In this document: piece after piece, positions 8,248 to 18,639 of the stretch
Layout of the letters: every line of letters starts with the position of its first letter
How positions within the stretch are numbered: the stretch's first letter is position 1
Assembly (NCBI RefSeq): GCF_039634785.1
Contig: NZ_JBBIAB010000006.1
Coordinates: 1 to 64,000 of the forward strand
Source of the DNA: Tistrella mobilis
Lineage (GTDB): Bacteria; Pseudomonadota; Alphaproteobacteria; Tistrellales; Tistrellaceae
DNA: 64,000 nt
Reading direction: 5' to 3'
Program-made: the position numbers and the translations under genes
Notes under the pieces: model-generated
What the model was told of the DNA's origin: nothing
What the model saw: only the letters and a program-made list of their open reading frames with translations
Databases searched by the model: none

Positions 8248-9933
8248 ATGTCCAGACTTACCCAATCGATCGGCGCCAGGCTGATCATCGCCTTCGCAAC
8301 CCTGACCGCCGTGGTGATCGTCACCGGCATCGTCGGTCTTCTGCAACTCGGTACGCTCAACCAGGCCTCGATGGATCTGAGCGACAACCGGGTGCCCAGC
8401 CTGCGGATCATCTCCCGCCTGTCGAACAACCTGCTGGAACACCGGCTGGCAGTGGCCGGGGCCGTGCTGGAAGGCAGCCCCGAAAACCGCAAGCCGCTGC
8501 TGGCGCGCGCCCGCCAGGCCGGCGAAGCGGTCACCGAATCTTTCGCCGCCTATGAACGGCTGATTTCCGACGAGGAGGACCGCCGCCTGTTCGGCCGGGC
8601 GACCACCGCCTGGGGCCCGTATGAGCGGGCGAGCAACCAGCTGCTGGCCCTGCTGGCGGAGAACGACCTGTTGGCCGCCCAGCAGATCTATCGCGGTGAG
8701 ACCCGCGATGCCCGGCTGTCCCTCGGCAATGCATTGACGGCGTTGACGGCGCACAACACCGAGGGGGCGGATGCCTCGGCCACGCGTGCCGATCAGGCCT
8801 ATGACACCGCCCATACGGTGCTGATCGCGGCGATGATCATCGGTGCGCTGATCGCAGTGGCGGCAACCCTGCTGATGATCCGCAACGTGTCGGTGCCGGT
8901 GAAGCGGATGACCGCAGCCATGCGCCGGCTGGCCGATCGCGACACCGGTGTCGTGATCCCCGGCGCCGATCGCCGGGACGAGATCGGCGAGATGGCCCAG
9001 GCGGTGGAAACCTTCCGCGACGGCATGATCCGCGCCGACCGGCTGGCGGCGGAACAGGAAGAGGCCCGCGCGGCGCAGGAGACGCAGCGGCAGCGGCGCG
9101 AGGCGCTGACCCAGGGCTTCGTCGACCAGGTGGCCGGCATCGTGACCACGCTGTCGAGCGCGACCGAACAGGTGCGCGGCAGCGCCGACGAGCTGTCGCG
9201 CACGGCCGAGGACCAGAGCGGCCGCAGCACCACCGTGGCGGCGGCGGCCGAACAGGCGACGGCCAATGTCCAGACGGTCGCGACCGCGGCCGAGGAACTG
9301 GCGGCGTCGATCCGCGAGGTGGGCGCACGCACGGCCGAGACCGCCGACGTCACCCGCCGCGCGGTGACCGAGGCGGAAGAGACCGATGCGACGGTGCAGG
9401 AGCTGTCGGGCAGCGCCCAGAAGATCGGCGACGTGATCGAACTGATCCAGCAGATCGCGGCCCAGACCAATCTTCTGGCGCTGAATGCCACGATCGAGGC
9501 GGCCCGCGCCGGCGAGGCCGGCAAGGGCTTCGCCGTGGTGGCATCGGAGGTGAAGAACCTGGCGACCCAGACCGCACGGGCGACGGAAGAGATCCAGGTT
9601 CAGATCAACGCCATGACCGGGGCGACCGGCCGCACGGTCGATGCGATCCGGTCGATTTCGGGCACGATCGGACAGGTGGGCGCGCTGACCACGGCGGTGG
9701 CATCGGCCGTGGAAGAACAGGTGGCGGCAACCGCCGAGATCGCGCGCAACACCCAGCAGGCATCGTCCGGCACCTCGGAAGTGCTGCAGTCGATCACCGG
9801 CATCGCCGATGCCGCCGGCCATACCGGCCAGGCGGCCGAGGAGATGAACGCCGCCTCGGGCGCGCTGGCGGAGCGGACCCGCGAGCTGAAGCGGGTGGTC
9901 GATGCCTATGTCGCGGAGATCGAACGGGTCTGA
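8248..9933 (+). CDS. Methyl-accepting chemotaxis protein 1 of 5
   Basis: A 561-residue receptor. TM1 is at about 11-31, followed by a periplasmic four-helix-bundle-type sensor to about 187, TM2 at about 188-208, HAMP at 209-262, then the signalling coiled coil. The tip hairpin is at about 400-440 ([20 protein letters not shown]). There is no CheR-binding tail. ATG 8248 is preferred over 8122 because it gives exactly the length of receptors 2 and 3. It is the first gene of a head-to-tail array. The sensor is the most divergent part and the signal domain is nearly shared with the next gene. Ligand unknown. Confidence 0.93.
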   Translation: MSRLTQSIGARLIIAFATLTAVVIVTGIVGLLQLGTLNQASMDLSDNRVPSLRIISRLSNNLLEHRLAVAGAVLEGSPENRKPLLARARQAGEAVTESFAAYERLISDEEDRRLFGRATTAWGPYERASNQLLALLAENDLLAAQQIYRGETRDARLSLGNALTALTAHNTEGADASATRADQAYDTAHTVLIAAMIIGALIAVAATLLMIRNVSVPVKRMTAAMRRLADRDTGVVIPGADRRDEIGEMAQAVETFRDGMIRADRLAAEQEEARAAQETQRQRREALTQGFVDQVAGIVTTLSSATEQVRGSADELSRTAEDQSGRSTTVAAAAEQATANVQTVATAAEELAASIREVGARTAETADVTRRAVTEAEETDATVQELSGSAQKIGDVIELIQQIAAQTNLLALNATIEAARAGEAGKGFAVVASEVKNLATQTARATEEIQVQINAMTGATGRTVDAIRSISGTIGQVGALTTAVASAVEEQVAATAEIARNTQQASSGTSEVLQSITGIADAAGHTGQAAEEMNAASGALAERTRELKRVVDAYVAEIERV

Positions 9934-9956
9934 CCCGGCGCCCGTCTCTGAAGAAG

Positions 9957-9994
9957 AACGCCGCCGCGGGGCGATCCGCGGCGGCGTTGTTTTT
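9957..9994 (+). terminator. Rho-independent terminator after receptor 1
   Basis: AACGCCGCCGCGG (9957-9969) pairs perfectly with CCGCGGCGGCGTT (9976-9988), followed by GTTTTT. It separates receptor 1 from receptor 2. Confidence 0.9.
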
Positions 9995-10189
9995 GTCGGA
10001 GGACTGCCTGCCTGTCTCCTGTTTGGTCTGTTGCATTTTTAACATCAATTTTCTTGAATAATTTAAGATGTGTACGATGGTAAACACACTGTTTACGCCA
10101 TTTTACAACAGATTTTAGCAAATTTTTAACTTGTCCGGACATATCTGGAGATTCAAGACGGAACAACAAATGCACCTCGGAGACACATT

Positions 10190-11875
10190 ATGTCCCTTTC
10201 GCGGTTATCGATCGGAACCCGACTTGTCGTCGCCTTCACCCTGCTGACGGCGGTGGTGGTGGCGAGCGGCGTGTTCGGTCTGCTGCAGCTTTCGGCCATG
10301 AACGACCGGACGGCCGAACTCCGCCAGGAACATGTGCCGAGCCTGGTGGTGCTCGGCGAGATCAATGACGGGCTGCTGCGACACCGGATCATGGCGGCCA
10401 ATCTGATTCTGGAAGACGAGCCGACAAAAATCGCCCGGTATCGGGGGGAGCTGGACCGGTTGGCCGAGGCCGCCGGCAAGGCGATCGGCGCCTATGCGCC
10501 GCTGGTGTCGGGAGAGGCGGACAGGAAAGCCTTTGAGGGGCTGAAAACAGCCTGGAGCGCCTATCAGGGGGTCTCCACCCGGCTGGTCGATGCGGCGACG
10601 GCGGGCGACCGCCGGGGCGCCCGCACCCTGTTCGAAGAGGATGCCCGCCAGGCACGCGAGGTGCTGACCCAGCGCATGGCCGAGCTGCGCCAGGCGACGG
10701 TCGACGATGCCGAGGCGGCGGGCGAGGCCAGCATCGCCACCTATGCCGCGGCGCGGGGGATGGTGATTGCGGCGATCGTGATCGGCGCGGTGATCGCGAT
10801 CGCGGCCACGCTGCTGATGATCCGCAGCGTGTCGACGCCGGTGCGCAGGATGACCGCGGCGATGCGCCGGCTGGCGGAGCGCGATACCGGCGTCGTGGTT
10901 CCCGGGGCCGAACGCGGCGACGAGATCGGCGAGATGGCGAAGGCGGTGGAAACCTTCCGCGACGGCATGATCCGTGCCGACCGGCTGGCGGCGGAACAGG
11001 AAGAGGCCCGCGCGGCGGCCGAAGTGCAGCGGCAGCGGCGCGAGGAATTGACGAAAGACTTCGTCGACCAGGTGGCCGGCATCGTGACCACGCTGTCGAG
11101 CGCGACCGAACAGGTGCGCGGCAGCGCCGGTGAGCTGTCGCGCACGGCCGAGGCCCAGACCGGCCGCAGCACCACGGTGGCGGCGGCGGCCGAACAGGCG
11201 ACCGCCAATGTCCAGACGGTGGCGACCGCATCGGAAGAGCTGGCGGCATCGATCCGCGAGGTGGGTGCACGGACGGCCGAGACCGCCGATGTCACCCGCA
11301 GCGCGGTGACCCAGGCGGAGGCGACCGACATGACCGTGCAGGAGCTGTCGACCAACGCCCAGAAGATCGGCGATGTGGTGCTGCTGATCCAGCAGATTGC
11401 GGCGCAGACCAATCTTCTGGCGCTGAATGCCACGATCGAGGCGGCACGCGCCGGCGAGGCGGGCAAGGGCTTCGCCGTGGTGGCATCGGAGGTGAAGAAC
11501 CTGGCGACCCAGACCGCGCGGGCGACCGAAGAAATCCAGGTTCAGATCAACGCCATGACCGGCGCCACCGGCCGCACGGTCGAGGCGATCCGGTCGATTT
11601 CGGGCACGATCGGCAAGGTGGGCGCGCTGACCACGGCGGTGGCATCGGCCGTGGAAGAACAGGTGGCGGCAACCGCCGAGATCGCGCGCAACACCCAGCA
11701 GGCATCGTCCGGCACCTCGGACGTGCTGCAATCGATCACCGGCATCGCCGAGGCCGCCGGCCATACCGGCCAGGCGGCCGAGGAGATGAATGCCGCCTCG
11801 GGTGCGCTGGCGGAGCGGACCCGCGAGCTGCGGCGGGTGGTGGACGGCTATGTGGCGGAGATCGCGCGGGTGTGA
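10190..11875 (+). CDS. Methyl-accepting chemotaxis protein 2 of 5
   Basis: A 561-residue receptor with the same layout as its neighbour: TM1 at about 10-30, four-helix-type sensor, TM2 near 188-208, HAMP, signalling domain. The ATG has GGAG upstream (CTCGGAGACACATT). The signal domain is almost residue-for-residue that of receptor 1 (both contain [20 protein letters not shown] near the C-terminus), while the sensor is clearly different. It has its own AT-rich leader (about 10010-10160) and terminator, so it is probably a separate transcription unit. Confidence 0.93.
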   Translation: MSLSRLSIGTRLVVAFTLLTAVVVASGVFGLLQLSAMNDRTAELRQEHVPSLVVLGEINDGLLRHRIMAANLILEDEPTKIARYRGELDRLAEAAGKAIGAYAPLVSGEADRKAFEGLKTAWSAYQGVSTRLVDAATAGDRRGARTLFEEDARQAREVLTQRMAELRQATVDDAEAAGEASIATYAAARGMVIAAIVIGAVIAIAATLLMIRSVSTPVRRMTAAMRRLAERDTGVVVPGAERGDEIGEMAKAVETFRDGMIRADRLAAEQEEARAAAEVQRQRREELTKDFVDQVAGIVTTLSSATEQVRGSAGELSRTAEAQTGRSTTVAAAAEQATANVQTVATASEELAASIREVGARTAETADVTRSAVTQAEATDMTVQELSTNAQKIGDVVLLIQQIAAQTNLLALNATIEAARAGEAGKGFAVVASEVKNLATQTARATEEIQVQINAMTGATGRTVEAIRSISGTIGKVGALTTAVASAVEEQVAATAEIARNTQQASSGTSDVLQSITGIAEAAGHTGQAAEEMNAASGALAERTRELRRVVDGYVAEIARV

Positions 11876-11908
11876 TTGCCCGGATGTGATCGGGGTACTG
11901 CAGGATCT

Positions 11909-11944
11909 GCCGCCACGGTGCGCCTTGTGCCGTGGCGGCTTTTT
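11909..11944 (+). terminator. Rho-independent terminator after receptor 2
   Basis: GCCGCCACGG (11909-11918) pairs with CCGTGGCGGC (11930-11939), followed by TTTTT. An AT-rich leader for receptor 3 follows, up to about 12140. Confidence 0.88.
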
Positions 11945-12159
11945 CGCGTCGGTTCATCCTGGGTTGTTCATTATTATTGATGCAAAAAACAATGTTTTAA
12001 ATAAAATGAGCCAATTCCATGGCATAGATAAACAAAAATTCTGGAATGATCGCTATTATATTTGGCAATTGATCTTTGCGTATCTTCACATCTTAAGTAT
12101 TTATCGGCCCGTCAGCCGTATCCGCGGGTCGTCCCTGGTTTTTTTTGAGATCGTCCGCG

Positions 12160-13845
12160 ATGTCCAAATCCGCCCTCTCGATCGGCAAGAAGCTGATCCT
12201 TGCCTTTGCTACCCTGACCGCCGTGATCGTGCTGACCGGCGTGTTCGGCTTTTCGCAGCTGGCGACGCTGGAGCATGCGTCCTTCGAACTGCGCGACAAC
12301 CGTATCCCCAGCCTCAAGGTCATTGCCGAGGCGAGCAATGTGATACAGAACCACCGGATCGCAGTGAGCCGCCTGGTCATTGACGACAATCCGGCGAACC
12401 GTTCCGGTCATCTGGAGCAGATACAGCGCCAGGTCGATGCTTTCGCGGCCGCGGCCAAAGCCTATCAACCGTTGATCGCCGACGACATCGAGGCCCGGAT
12501 GGTGAAGCAGATCGGGGCAGCCCGGGAGCGCTATCTGGAGGCAACCACAAGGCTGATCCGCGCCGTACAGGCGGGTAACGTATCCCAGGTGACGGCGCTG
12601 TATCTGGGCGAGAGCGCGGCCGCGCGGGAAGCCGTTGTGACGGAGCTGGACAGGCTGCGTCAGATGAACGTCGAAAAGTCGGCCGAGGCCGGCGCCCGAT
12701 CCCGCGCCGCCTATGAAAGCGCGCTGACCGTGCTGGCGATCGCCATGGCGGTGGGGCTGGTGATCGCGGTTGCGGCAACCCTGGTGATGACCCGCAGCGT
12801 GTCGGCGCCGGTGCGCAAGATGACAGAGGCGATGCGGCGGCTGGCCGACAAGGATACCGGCGTCGAGATCCCGGGCGCCGATCGCGGCGACGAAATCGGC
12901 GCCATGGCCAAGGCGGTGGAGACCTTCCGCGACGGCATGGTCCGCGCCGACCGGCTGGCGGCCGAGCAGGAGCGGAACCGGGCTGCCGAAGAGGGCAGGC
13001 GCCGGCGGCGCGAGGAACTGGCCGAAGGCTTCGTGTCGCGGATGACCGCGATCGTGACCACGCTGTCGGGCGCATCGGAACAGGTGCGCGGCAGTGCCGA
13101 AGGGCTTGCGCGCACGGCGGATGACCAGTCGGCGCGCAGCACCACCGTCGCCGCGGCGGCGGAAGAGGCCAGCGCCAATGTCCAGACGGTGGCCACGGCA
13201 TCCGAGGAACTGGCGGCATCGATCCGCGAGGTGGGCGCGCGCACGGCCGAGACCGCCGACGTCACCCGCGCCGCGGTGCGCCAGGCCGAGGCGACCGACG
13301 GCACGGTGCAGGAGCTGTCCGCCAGTGCCCGCAAGATCGGCGACGTGATCGAGCTGATCCAGCAGATCGCCGAGCAGACCAATCTTCTGGCATTGAACGC
13401 CACCATCGAGGCGGCGCGCGCCGGCGAGGCCGGCAAGGGCTTCGCCGTGGTGGCATCTGAGGTGAAGAACCTGGCGACCCAGACCGCCCGGGCGACCGAA
13501 GAGATCCAGGCCCAGATCAACGCCATGACCGGTGCGACCGGCCGCACGGTGGATGCGATCCGCGAAATTTCGGGCACCATCACCCGGGTGGGGGCGCTGA
13601 CCACCGCCGTGGCATCGGCCGTGGAGCAGCAGGTGGCGGCCACCGCCGAGATCGCCCGCAACACGCAGCAGGCATCGTCCGGCACGTCGGAAGTGCTGGA
13701 ATCGATTGCCGGCATCGCATCGGCCGCCGGGTTGACCGGGCGGTCGGCGGAGGAAATGAGCGGGGCATCGCGCGCCCTGGCCGGCAAGACCCGCGAGTTG
13801 AAAGATGTGGTTGACCGCTATGTCGACGAGGTGGCCAAGGTCTGA
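12160..13845 (+). CDS. Methyl-accepting chemotaxis protein 3 of 5
   Basis: A 561-residue receptor, again TM1, four-helix-type sensor, TM2, HAMP and signalling domain. The start at 12160 ([13 protein letters not shown]) is chosen over an in-frame ATG at 12145 because it matches the N-terminus and length of the other receptors. The tip contains [21 protein letters not shown], where the others have AQTNLL. The sensor differs from receptors 1 and 2 and from the 4/5 pair. Ligand unknown. Confidence 0.93.
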   Translation: MSKSALSIGKKLILAFATLTAVIVLTGVFGFSQLATLEHASFELRDNRIPSLKVIAEASNVIQNHRIAVSRLVIDDNPANRSGHLEQIQRQVDAFAAAAKAYQPLIADDIEARMVKQIGAARERYLEATTRLIRAVQAGNVSQVTALYLGESAAAREAVVTELDRLRQMNVEKSAEAGARSRAAYESALTVLAIAMAVGLVIAVAATLVMTRSVSAPVRKMTEAMRRLADKDTGVEIPGADRGDEIGAMAKAVETFRDGMVRADRLAAEQERNRAAEEGRRRRREELAEGFVSRMTAIVTTLSGASEQVRGSAEGLARTADDQSARSTTVAAAAEEASANVQTVATASEELAASIREVGARTAETADVTRAAVRQAEATDGTVQELSASARKIGDVIELIQQIAEQTNLLALNATIEAARAGEAGKGFAVVASEVKNLATQTARATEEIQAQINAMTGATGRTVDAIREISGTITRVGALTTAVASAVEQQVAATAEIARNTQQASSGTSEVLESIAGIASAAGLTGRSAEEMSGASRALAGKTRELKDVVDRYVDEVAKV

Positions 13846-13905
13846 GGCTGCATAATCGACGCAAGTTTGCGTCGGTCGTATAGATAAATACCTTCGATTG
13901 TGGAT

Positions 13906-13943
13906 CCGGCGGGCCTTCCGGCAAGGCCCGCCGGCTTCTTTTT
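13906..13943 (+). terminator. Rho-independent terminator after receptor 3
   Basis: CCGGCGGGCCTT (13906-13917) pairs with AAGGCCCGCCGG (13923-13934) around a five-base loop, followed by CTTCTTTTT. Confidence 0.9.
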
Positions 13944-14090
13944 GGGCCAGATCAGACATCCTGGTAATATTTCGCCCGAAGATTTCCGCGGATTTAAATG
14001 TTGAACCACGCTGTTGAATGAGTCTATTTTTAAGAGTGCCTGCCCGCACACATGCATCGCAGACCTTCCCCTCCAGACAAGCGAGTCTTT

Positions 14091-15767
14091 ATGAAGTCAT
14101 CGAAATGGACGATCGGCGCCAGGCTGATCGTCGCGTTCGTGGCGTTGACCCTGGTCATCGCTGCGACGAGTGTGTCGGGTATTGCCCAGTTGTCGGTTCT
14201 GGACCGGGCGGCGGGCGATCTGCGGGACAATCGCGTGCCGAGCCTGAAGCTGATCGCACGGCTGCAGAACGCGGTCTCGGAACATCGCATCAATATCTCC
14301 GGGGCGATCATCGCCACCGAAGGCACGGAAGTGAAGGATCGGCTTGCGGCTGCTGCCAAAGCCGCCGAGCAGGTCGGCGGGCTTCTGACCGCCTACGAGC
14401 CTCTGGTTACCGACGAGGAGGAGCGTGGTCATTTCGAGGGCGTCAAGGTCGCCTGGGCGGATTATCTTGCCCGCACCGAGCCGCTGCTGGCGGAGCTTCG
14501 CACCGGTGATCAGGATGGCGCGCGGGGATTGTTCGCGGCGGCCAACCGCACGCTGCTGATCCGTGAACTCGACGATCTGATCGAGTTCAACTCGGCCGCC
14601 GCGGCTGGATCGGGCGAACAGACCAGGCGTGCGGCCGAAAACGGCATGACCGTGCTGATCGCGGCGCTGGGGATCGGCCTTGTGGTGGCGATCGCGGCGA
14701 CCCTGCTGATGATGCGCAGCGTGTCCCGGCCGATCCGGCGGATGACCGAGGCGATGAACCGGCTTGCGGCGCGTGAGACCGGCATCACCATCCCGGGTGC
14801 CGATCGTGGCGACGAGATCGGGGCCATGGCCAAATCGGTCGAGACCTTCCGCGCAGGGCTGATCGAGGCCGACCGGCTGGCGAGCGAACAGGCACAGGCC
14901 CAGGCTGCGCAGGAGGCCGAGCGTGCGCGGCGCGAGGAACTGACCCAGGGCTTCGTGACCCGGGTGGCGGGCATCGTCTCGACGCTGTCGGGGGCGGCCG
15001 AACAGGTGCGCGGCAGCGCCGATGCCCTGTCGCGCACGGCAGAGGAGCAGAGCGGCCGCAGCACGGCGGTTGCGGCCGCGGCCGAGCAGGCGACCGCCAA
15101 TGTCCAGACGGTGGCGACGGCGGCGGAAGAGCTGTCGGCATCGGTGCGCGAGGTGGGTGCGCGCACGGCCGAAACCGCGGATGTGAGCCGTGCTGCGGTG
15201 GACGAGGCCGGCACCACCGACAACACGGTGCAGGACCTGGCGACCAACGCCCAGAAGATCGGCGACGTGATCGAGCTGATCCAGCAGATCGCGGCCCAGA
15301 CCAATCTTCTGGCGCTGAACGCCACCATCGAAGCCGCGCGTGCGGGCGAAGCCGGCAAGGGCTTCGCCGTGGTGGCGGCCGAGGTGAAGAATCTGGCCAA
15401 TCAGACCGCGCGGGCGACGGAAGAGATCCAGGTTCAGATCGACGCCGCCACAAATGCCACCGGGCGGACGGTGGATGCCATCCGGTCGATTTCCGGCACG
15501 ATCGGCAAGGTGGGGGCGCTGACCACCGCCGTGGCCTCGGCCGTGGAGGAACAGGTATCGGCGACCGCGGAAATCGCCCGCAACACCCAGCAGGCCTCGG
15601 CCGGTACGTCGGAGGTGCTGCGCGCCATCGCCGGCATCGCCGATGCCGCCGGCCAGACCGGCCATGCGGCGGCGGAAATGAACACCGCCGCCGGCGAGCT
15701 GGCCGGCCAGACCCGGGCGTTGAAGCAGGTGGTGGACGAGTATGTGAGGGACATAGAAAACGTCTGA
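14091..15767 (+). CDS. Methyl-accepting chemotaxis protein 4 of 5
   Basis: A 558-residue receptor. The first 60 residues ([20 protein letters not shown] onward) and everything after about residue 185 are nearly identical to receptor 5, but the sensor between them differs strongly. The signal domain belongs to a different subgroup from receptors 1-3 ([19 protein letters not shown] and [16 protein letters not shown]). The start at 14091 is chosen by alignment with receptor 5. Its leader shares the short element GAGTGCCTGCCCGCAC with that of receptor 5. Confidence 0.93.
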   Translation: MKSSKWTIGARLIVAFVALTLVIAATSVSGIAQLSVLDRAAGDLRDNRVPSLKLIARLQNAVSEHRINISGAIIATEGTEVKDRLAAAAKAAEQVGGLLTAYEPLVTDEEERGHFEGVKVAWADYLARTEPLLAELRTGDQDGARGLFAAANRTLLIRELDDLIEFNSAAAAGSGEQTRRAAENGMTVLIAALGIGLVVAIAATLLMMRSVSRPIRRMTEAMNRLAARETGITIPGADRGDEIGAMAKSVETFRAGLIEADRLASEQAQAQAAQEAERARREELTQGFVTRVAGIVSTLSGAAEQVRGSADALSRTAEEQSGRSTAVAAAAEQATANVQTVATAAEELSASVREVGARTAETADVSRAAVDEAGTTDNTVQDLATNAQKIGDVIELIQQIAAQTNLLALNATIEAARAGEAGKGFAVVAAEVKNLANQTARATEEIQVQIDAATNATGRTVDAIRSISGTIGKVGALTTAVASAVEEQVSATAEIARNTQQASAGTSEVLRAIAGIADAAGQTGHAAAEMNTAAGELAGQTRALKQVVDEYVRDIENV

Positions 15768-15780
15768 GCGATTTTCTCTC

Positions 15781-15816
15781 TCCAGAGGTGTCCGCCAGAT
15801 GGGGGGTACCTCTGGA
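15781..15816 (+). terminator. Weak hairpin after receptor 4
   Basis: TCCAGAGGT (15781-15789) pairs with ACCTCTGGA (15808-15816) around an 18-base loop. No T-tract follows, so termination is uncertain and read-through into the receptor 5 leader is possible. Confidence 0.4.
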
Positions 15817-16240
15817 CTTCGCTGGATGAGTTCCTGTGCAAAGCTGTATTTCCGCGGTCTGTTCTTTTGTGCGTTCTGAGGCCCGGCGGCTTTCGGAACA
15901 TCCATAAAAAATCACATCCGATTCGACGTCTACGATCCCGCTATGCGGATATGAAGAGCAGTGGCGTGCCGATATTCTGATGTAAATTCAAGTGTAGATC
16001 CAAAAATAATGGATGAATTTGATTTCAGTTGAGATTGTTTGTTAATTACGATCGCACATGGCGATACGATTTTGTATCGAAGAATGGTCGAATTTTGATC
16101 ATGTGTGATTTTATCGTGAGGAATATTTAAAAATACAAGTTGTATTTTGTATCTTGAATTTTGATGTCGGATGCTTCTAGCTTGATGAGTGCCTGCCCGC
16201 ACGCGCGTTGTAGAACATTTCCCCACGCATGAGAGTAATC
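15817..16240 (+). promoter_or_regulatory. AT-rich leader of receptor 5 with two palindromes
   Basis: This 424-base stretch has no gene and is far more AT-rich than its surroundings. It contains CGATAC...GTATCG (16062-16079) and a perfect nine-base-arm palindrome AAAATACAA-G-TTGTATTTT (16130-16148), about 92 bases before the start codon. GAGTGCCTGCCCGCAC near 16187 also occurs in the receptor 4 leader near 14034. It is probably the promoter region; no sigma-28 consensus was found. Confidence 0.5.
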
Positions 16241-17917
16241 ATGAAGACATCGAAATGGACGATCGGCGCCAAGCTGGTCGTTGCATTCGTGGCATTGACT
16301 CTGGTCATCGCCACGACGAGCGTATCGGGCATTGTGCAGTTGTCGGTTCTGGACCAGGCGGCGGGCGATCTGCGGGACAATCGCGTGCCGAGCCTGAAGC
16401 TGCTGGCCCAGATTGAGAGTGCCGTGCTGGAGCATCGCCTCAAGGCAGCCGACGCGGTCATTCTCTCCGACGACGCGACGCGGGCCGGCAGGTTGGCCGA
16501 GGTGGCCGAGATGAGATCACGTGTCGACGGGCTTCTGGCGGCATATGAGCCGCTGATCGCGGATCCCGAAGACCGTGGTCATTTCCAGGTGGCCCGTGCA
16601 GCCTGGGCCGACTACATCGCCAAAACCGAACCGCTGTTGGCGGCGATTGCCGACGGGCGGCAAGACGAGGTGCGGTCGAGGTTTGCGGCCTCAAGCCGTC
16701 GGGCTCTGTCGAAAAAGATTGAAGAGCTGGTCGAGTACAACGTCTCGGCCGCTGCGACATCGGGCGCCCGGACCGTGGCGGCGCATGATGCCGGCATGAC
16801 CGTGCTGATCGCGGCGCTGGGGATCGGCCTTGTGCTGGCGATCGCGGCGACCCTGCTGATGATGCGCAGCGTGTCCCGGCCCATCCGGCGGATGACCGAG
16901 GCGATGAACCGGCTGGCGGCGCGTGAGACCGGCATCACCATCCCGGGCGCCGATCGTGGCGACGAGATCGGGGCCATGGCCAAATCGGTCGAGACCTTCC
17001 GCGCAGGGCTGATCGAGGCCGACAGGCTGGCGACCGAACAGGCACAGGCGCAGGCTGCGCAGGAGGCCGAGCGTGCCCGGCGCGAGGAGCTGACCCAGGG
17101 TTTCGTGACCCGGGTGGCGGGCATCGTCTCGACGCTGTCTGGGGCGGCCGAACAGGTGCGCGGCAGCGCCGATGCCCTGTCGCGCACGGCAGAGGAGCAG
17201 AGCGGCCGCAGCACGGCGGTTGCGGCCGCGGCCGAGCAGGCGACCGCCAATGTCCAGACGGTGGCGACGGCGGCGGAAGAGCTGTCGGCATCGGTGCGCG
17301 AGGTGGGTGCGCGCACGGCCGAAACCGCGGATGTGAGCCGCGCTGCGGTGGACGAGGCCGGCACCACCGACAATACGGTCCAGGACCTGGCGACCAACGC
17401 CCAGAAGATCGGCGATGTGATCGAGCTGATCCAGCAGATCGCCGCCCAGACCAATCTTCTGGCACTGAACGCCACCATCGAAGCCGCACGTGCGGGTGAA
17501 GCCGGCAAGGGCTTCGCCGTGGTGGCGGCCGAGGTGAAGAACCTGGCCAATCAGACCGCGCGGGCGACGGAAGAGATCCAGGTCCAGATCGACGCCGCCA
17601 CAAATGCTACCGGGCGGACGGTGGATGCCATCCGGTCGATTTCCGGCACGATCGGCAAGGTGGGGGCGCTGACCACCGCCGTGGCATCAGCTGTGGAGGA
17701 ACAGGTATCGGCGACCGCGGAAATCGCCCGCAACACCCAGCAGGCCTCGGCCGGCACGTCGGAGGTGCTGCGCGCCATCGCCGGCATCGCCGATGCCGCC
17801 GGCCAGACCGGCCATGCGGCGGCGGAAATGAACACCGCCGCCGGCGAGCTGGCCGGCCAGACCCGGGCGCTGAAGCAGGTGGTGGACGAGTATGTCGCGG
17901 CGATCGCCCGCGTCTGA
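16241..17917 (+). CDS. Methyl-accepting chemotaxis protein 5 of 5
   Basis: A 558-residue receptor and near-twin of receptor 4 outside the sensor. The sensor (about residues 65-180) differs, for example [20 protein letters not shown] versus the [11 protein letters not shown] form in receptor 4. The C-terminus diverges again only in the last few residues (EYVAAIARV versus EYVRDIENV). The stop is six bases from the convergent gene at 17923. The sensor-only divergence suggests duplication followed by sensor change, or gene conversion of the shared parts. Confidence 0.93.
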   Translation: MKTSKWTIGAKLVVAFVALTLVIATTSVSGIVQLSVLDQAAGDLRDNRVPSLKLLAQIESAVLEHRLKAADAVILSDDATRAGRLAEVAEMRSRVDGLLAAYEPLIADPEDRGHFQVARAAWADYIAKTEPLLAAIADGRQDEVRSRFAASSRRALSKKIEELVEYNVSAAATSGARTVAAHDAGMTVLIAALGIGLVLAIAATLLMMRSVSRPIRRMTEAMNRLAARETGITIPGADRGDEIGAMAKSVETFRAGLIEADRLATEQAQAQAAQEAERARREELTQGFVTRVAGIVSTLSGAAEQVRGSADALSRTAEEQSGRSTAVAAAAEQATANVQTVATAAEELSASVREVGARTAETADVSRAAVDEAGTTDNTVQDLATNAQKIGDVIELIQQIAAQTNLLALNATIEAARAGEAGKGFAVVAAEVKNLANQTARATEEIQVQIDAATNATGRTVDAIRSISGTIGKVGALTTAVASAVEEQVSATAEIARNTQQASAGTSEVLRAIAGIADAAGQTGHAAAEMNTAAGELAGQTRALKQVVDEYVAAIARV

Positions 17918-17922
17918 GCCGG

Positions 17923-18570
17923 TCAATCCGGCGCGTTGCCCTGGTCCCAGCGCTGGAAGTTGTAGCCGTCGGTGATCAGGATATGGGCGAAGCGCCGGCA
18001 GACCAGGGTGAAATCCTGGTCCAGCGGCCGGGTTTCGTAGACATAGCCCGGCGGGGGCGGCGGCGGATTGCTGCTGTCGGCGCCGGGGAAAGAGGCGACC
18101 AGGGCGTAGCGATCGCCCTGTTCGCCGACCAGTTCGGTGAGCGGGTTGCCGGCCAGCAGCGTGGTTTCGGTGTGCCGCTCGATCAGCCCCGACGACCAGG
18201 CGCTGGCCGTGCCGTCGGGGTTCAAAACCGGCTGCACGAACAGGATGCGGGCGATGAGCAGAAAATCGATCGCAGCCCGCCCCGCCATCAGGGTGAAGGC
18301 CCAGGGCGTGCCGGCCGACGGGGTGCCCGGATAGGGGTAGAGCACCGCCGTCTGCGGCACGCCATTGGTGCCGGGTTCATCCTTCACCAGGGCTGCGGGC
18401 GCATCGGGATCGCCGAAGGCGACCCGATCGGGCAGCAGCGGATAGACCGCATTCATCCAGGCATCGTAATCGCCGCCGGCATGGCTGTATATGTAGCCGC
18501 CGGGGAATTTGGGATGCTGACGATATTCCTGGTTGTAGCCGCCTTGCGGCACCTTCATCGGATCGAGCAT
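17923..18570 (-). CDS. Hypothetical protein
   Basis: A 215-residue protein that I do not recognise. It has no signal peptide. It is rich in Pro, Gly and Tyr, with a PPPPPPGY tract near residue 170. ATG 18570 is preferred because GGGGGAAGG lies just upstream; a longer reading from 18618 is possible. It is convergent with receptor 5 and downstream of the dehydrogenase-like gene at 18640, but 69 bases separate them, so an operon is uncertain. Confidence 0.6.
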   Translation of the reverse strand: MLDPMKVPQGGYNQEYRQHPKFPGGYIYSHAGGDYDAWMNAVYPLLPDRVAFGDPDAPAALVKDEPGTNGVPQTAVLYPYPGTPSAGTPWAFTLMAGRAAIDFLLIARILFVQPVLNPDGTASAWSSGLIERHTETTLLAGNPLTELVGEQGDRYALVASFPGADSSNPPPPPPGYVYETRPLDQDFTLVCRRFAHILITDGYNFQRWDQGNAPD

Positions 18571-18639
18571 GGGCCTTCCCCCGTCTGGTCGATGGTGACC
18601 AGAATGGCACTGTCCCAAAATGCCATCAATGGGTGATGA

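Noticed and set aside
15817-16240. Sigma-28 type promoter for receptor genes
   Set aside because: A GCCGATA string occurs near 15971, but no TAAA element lies at the proper distance.
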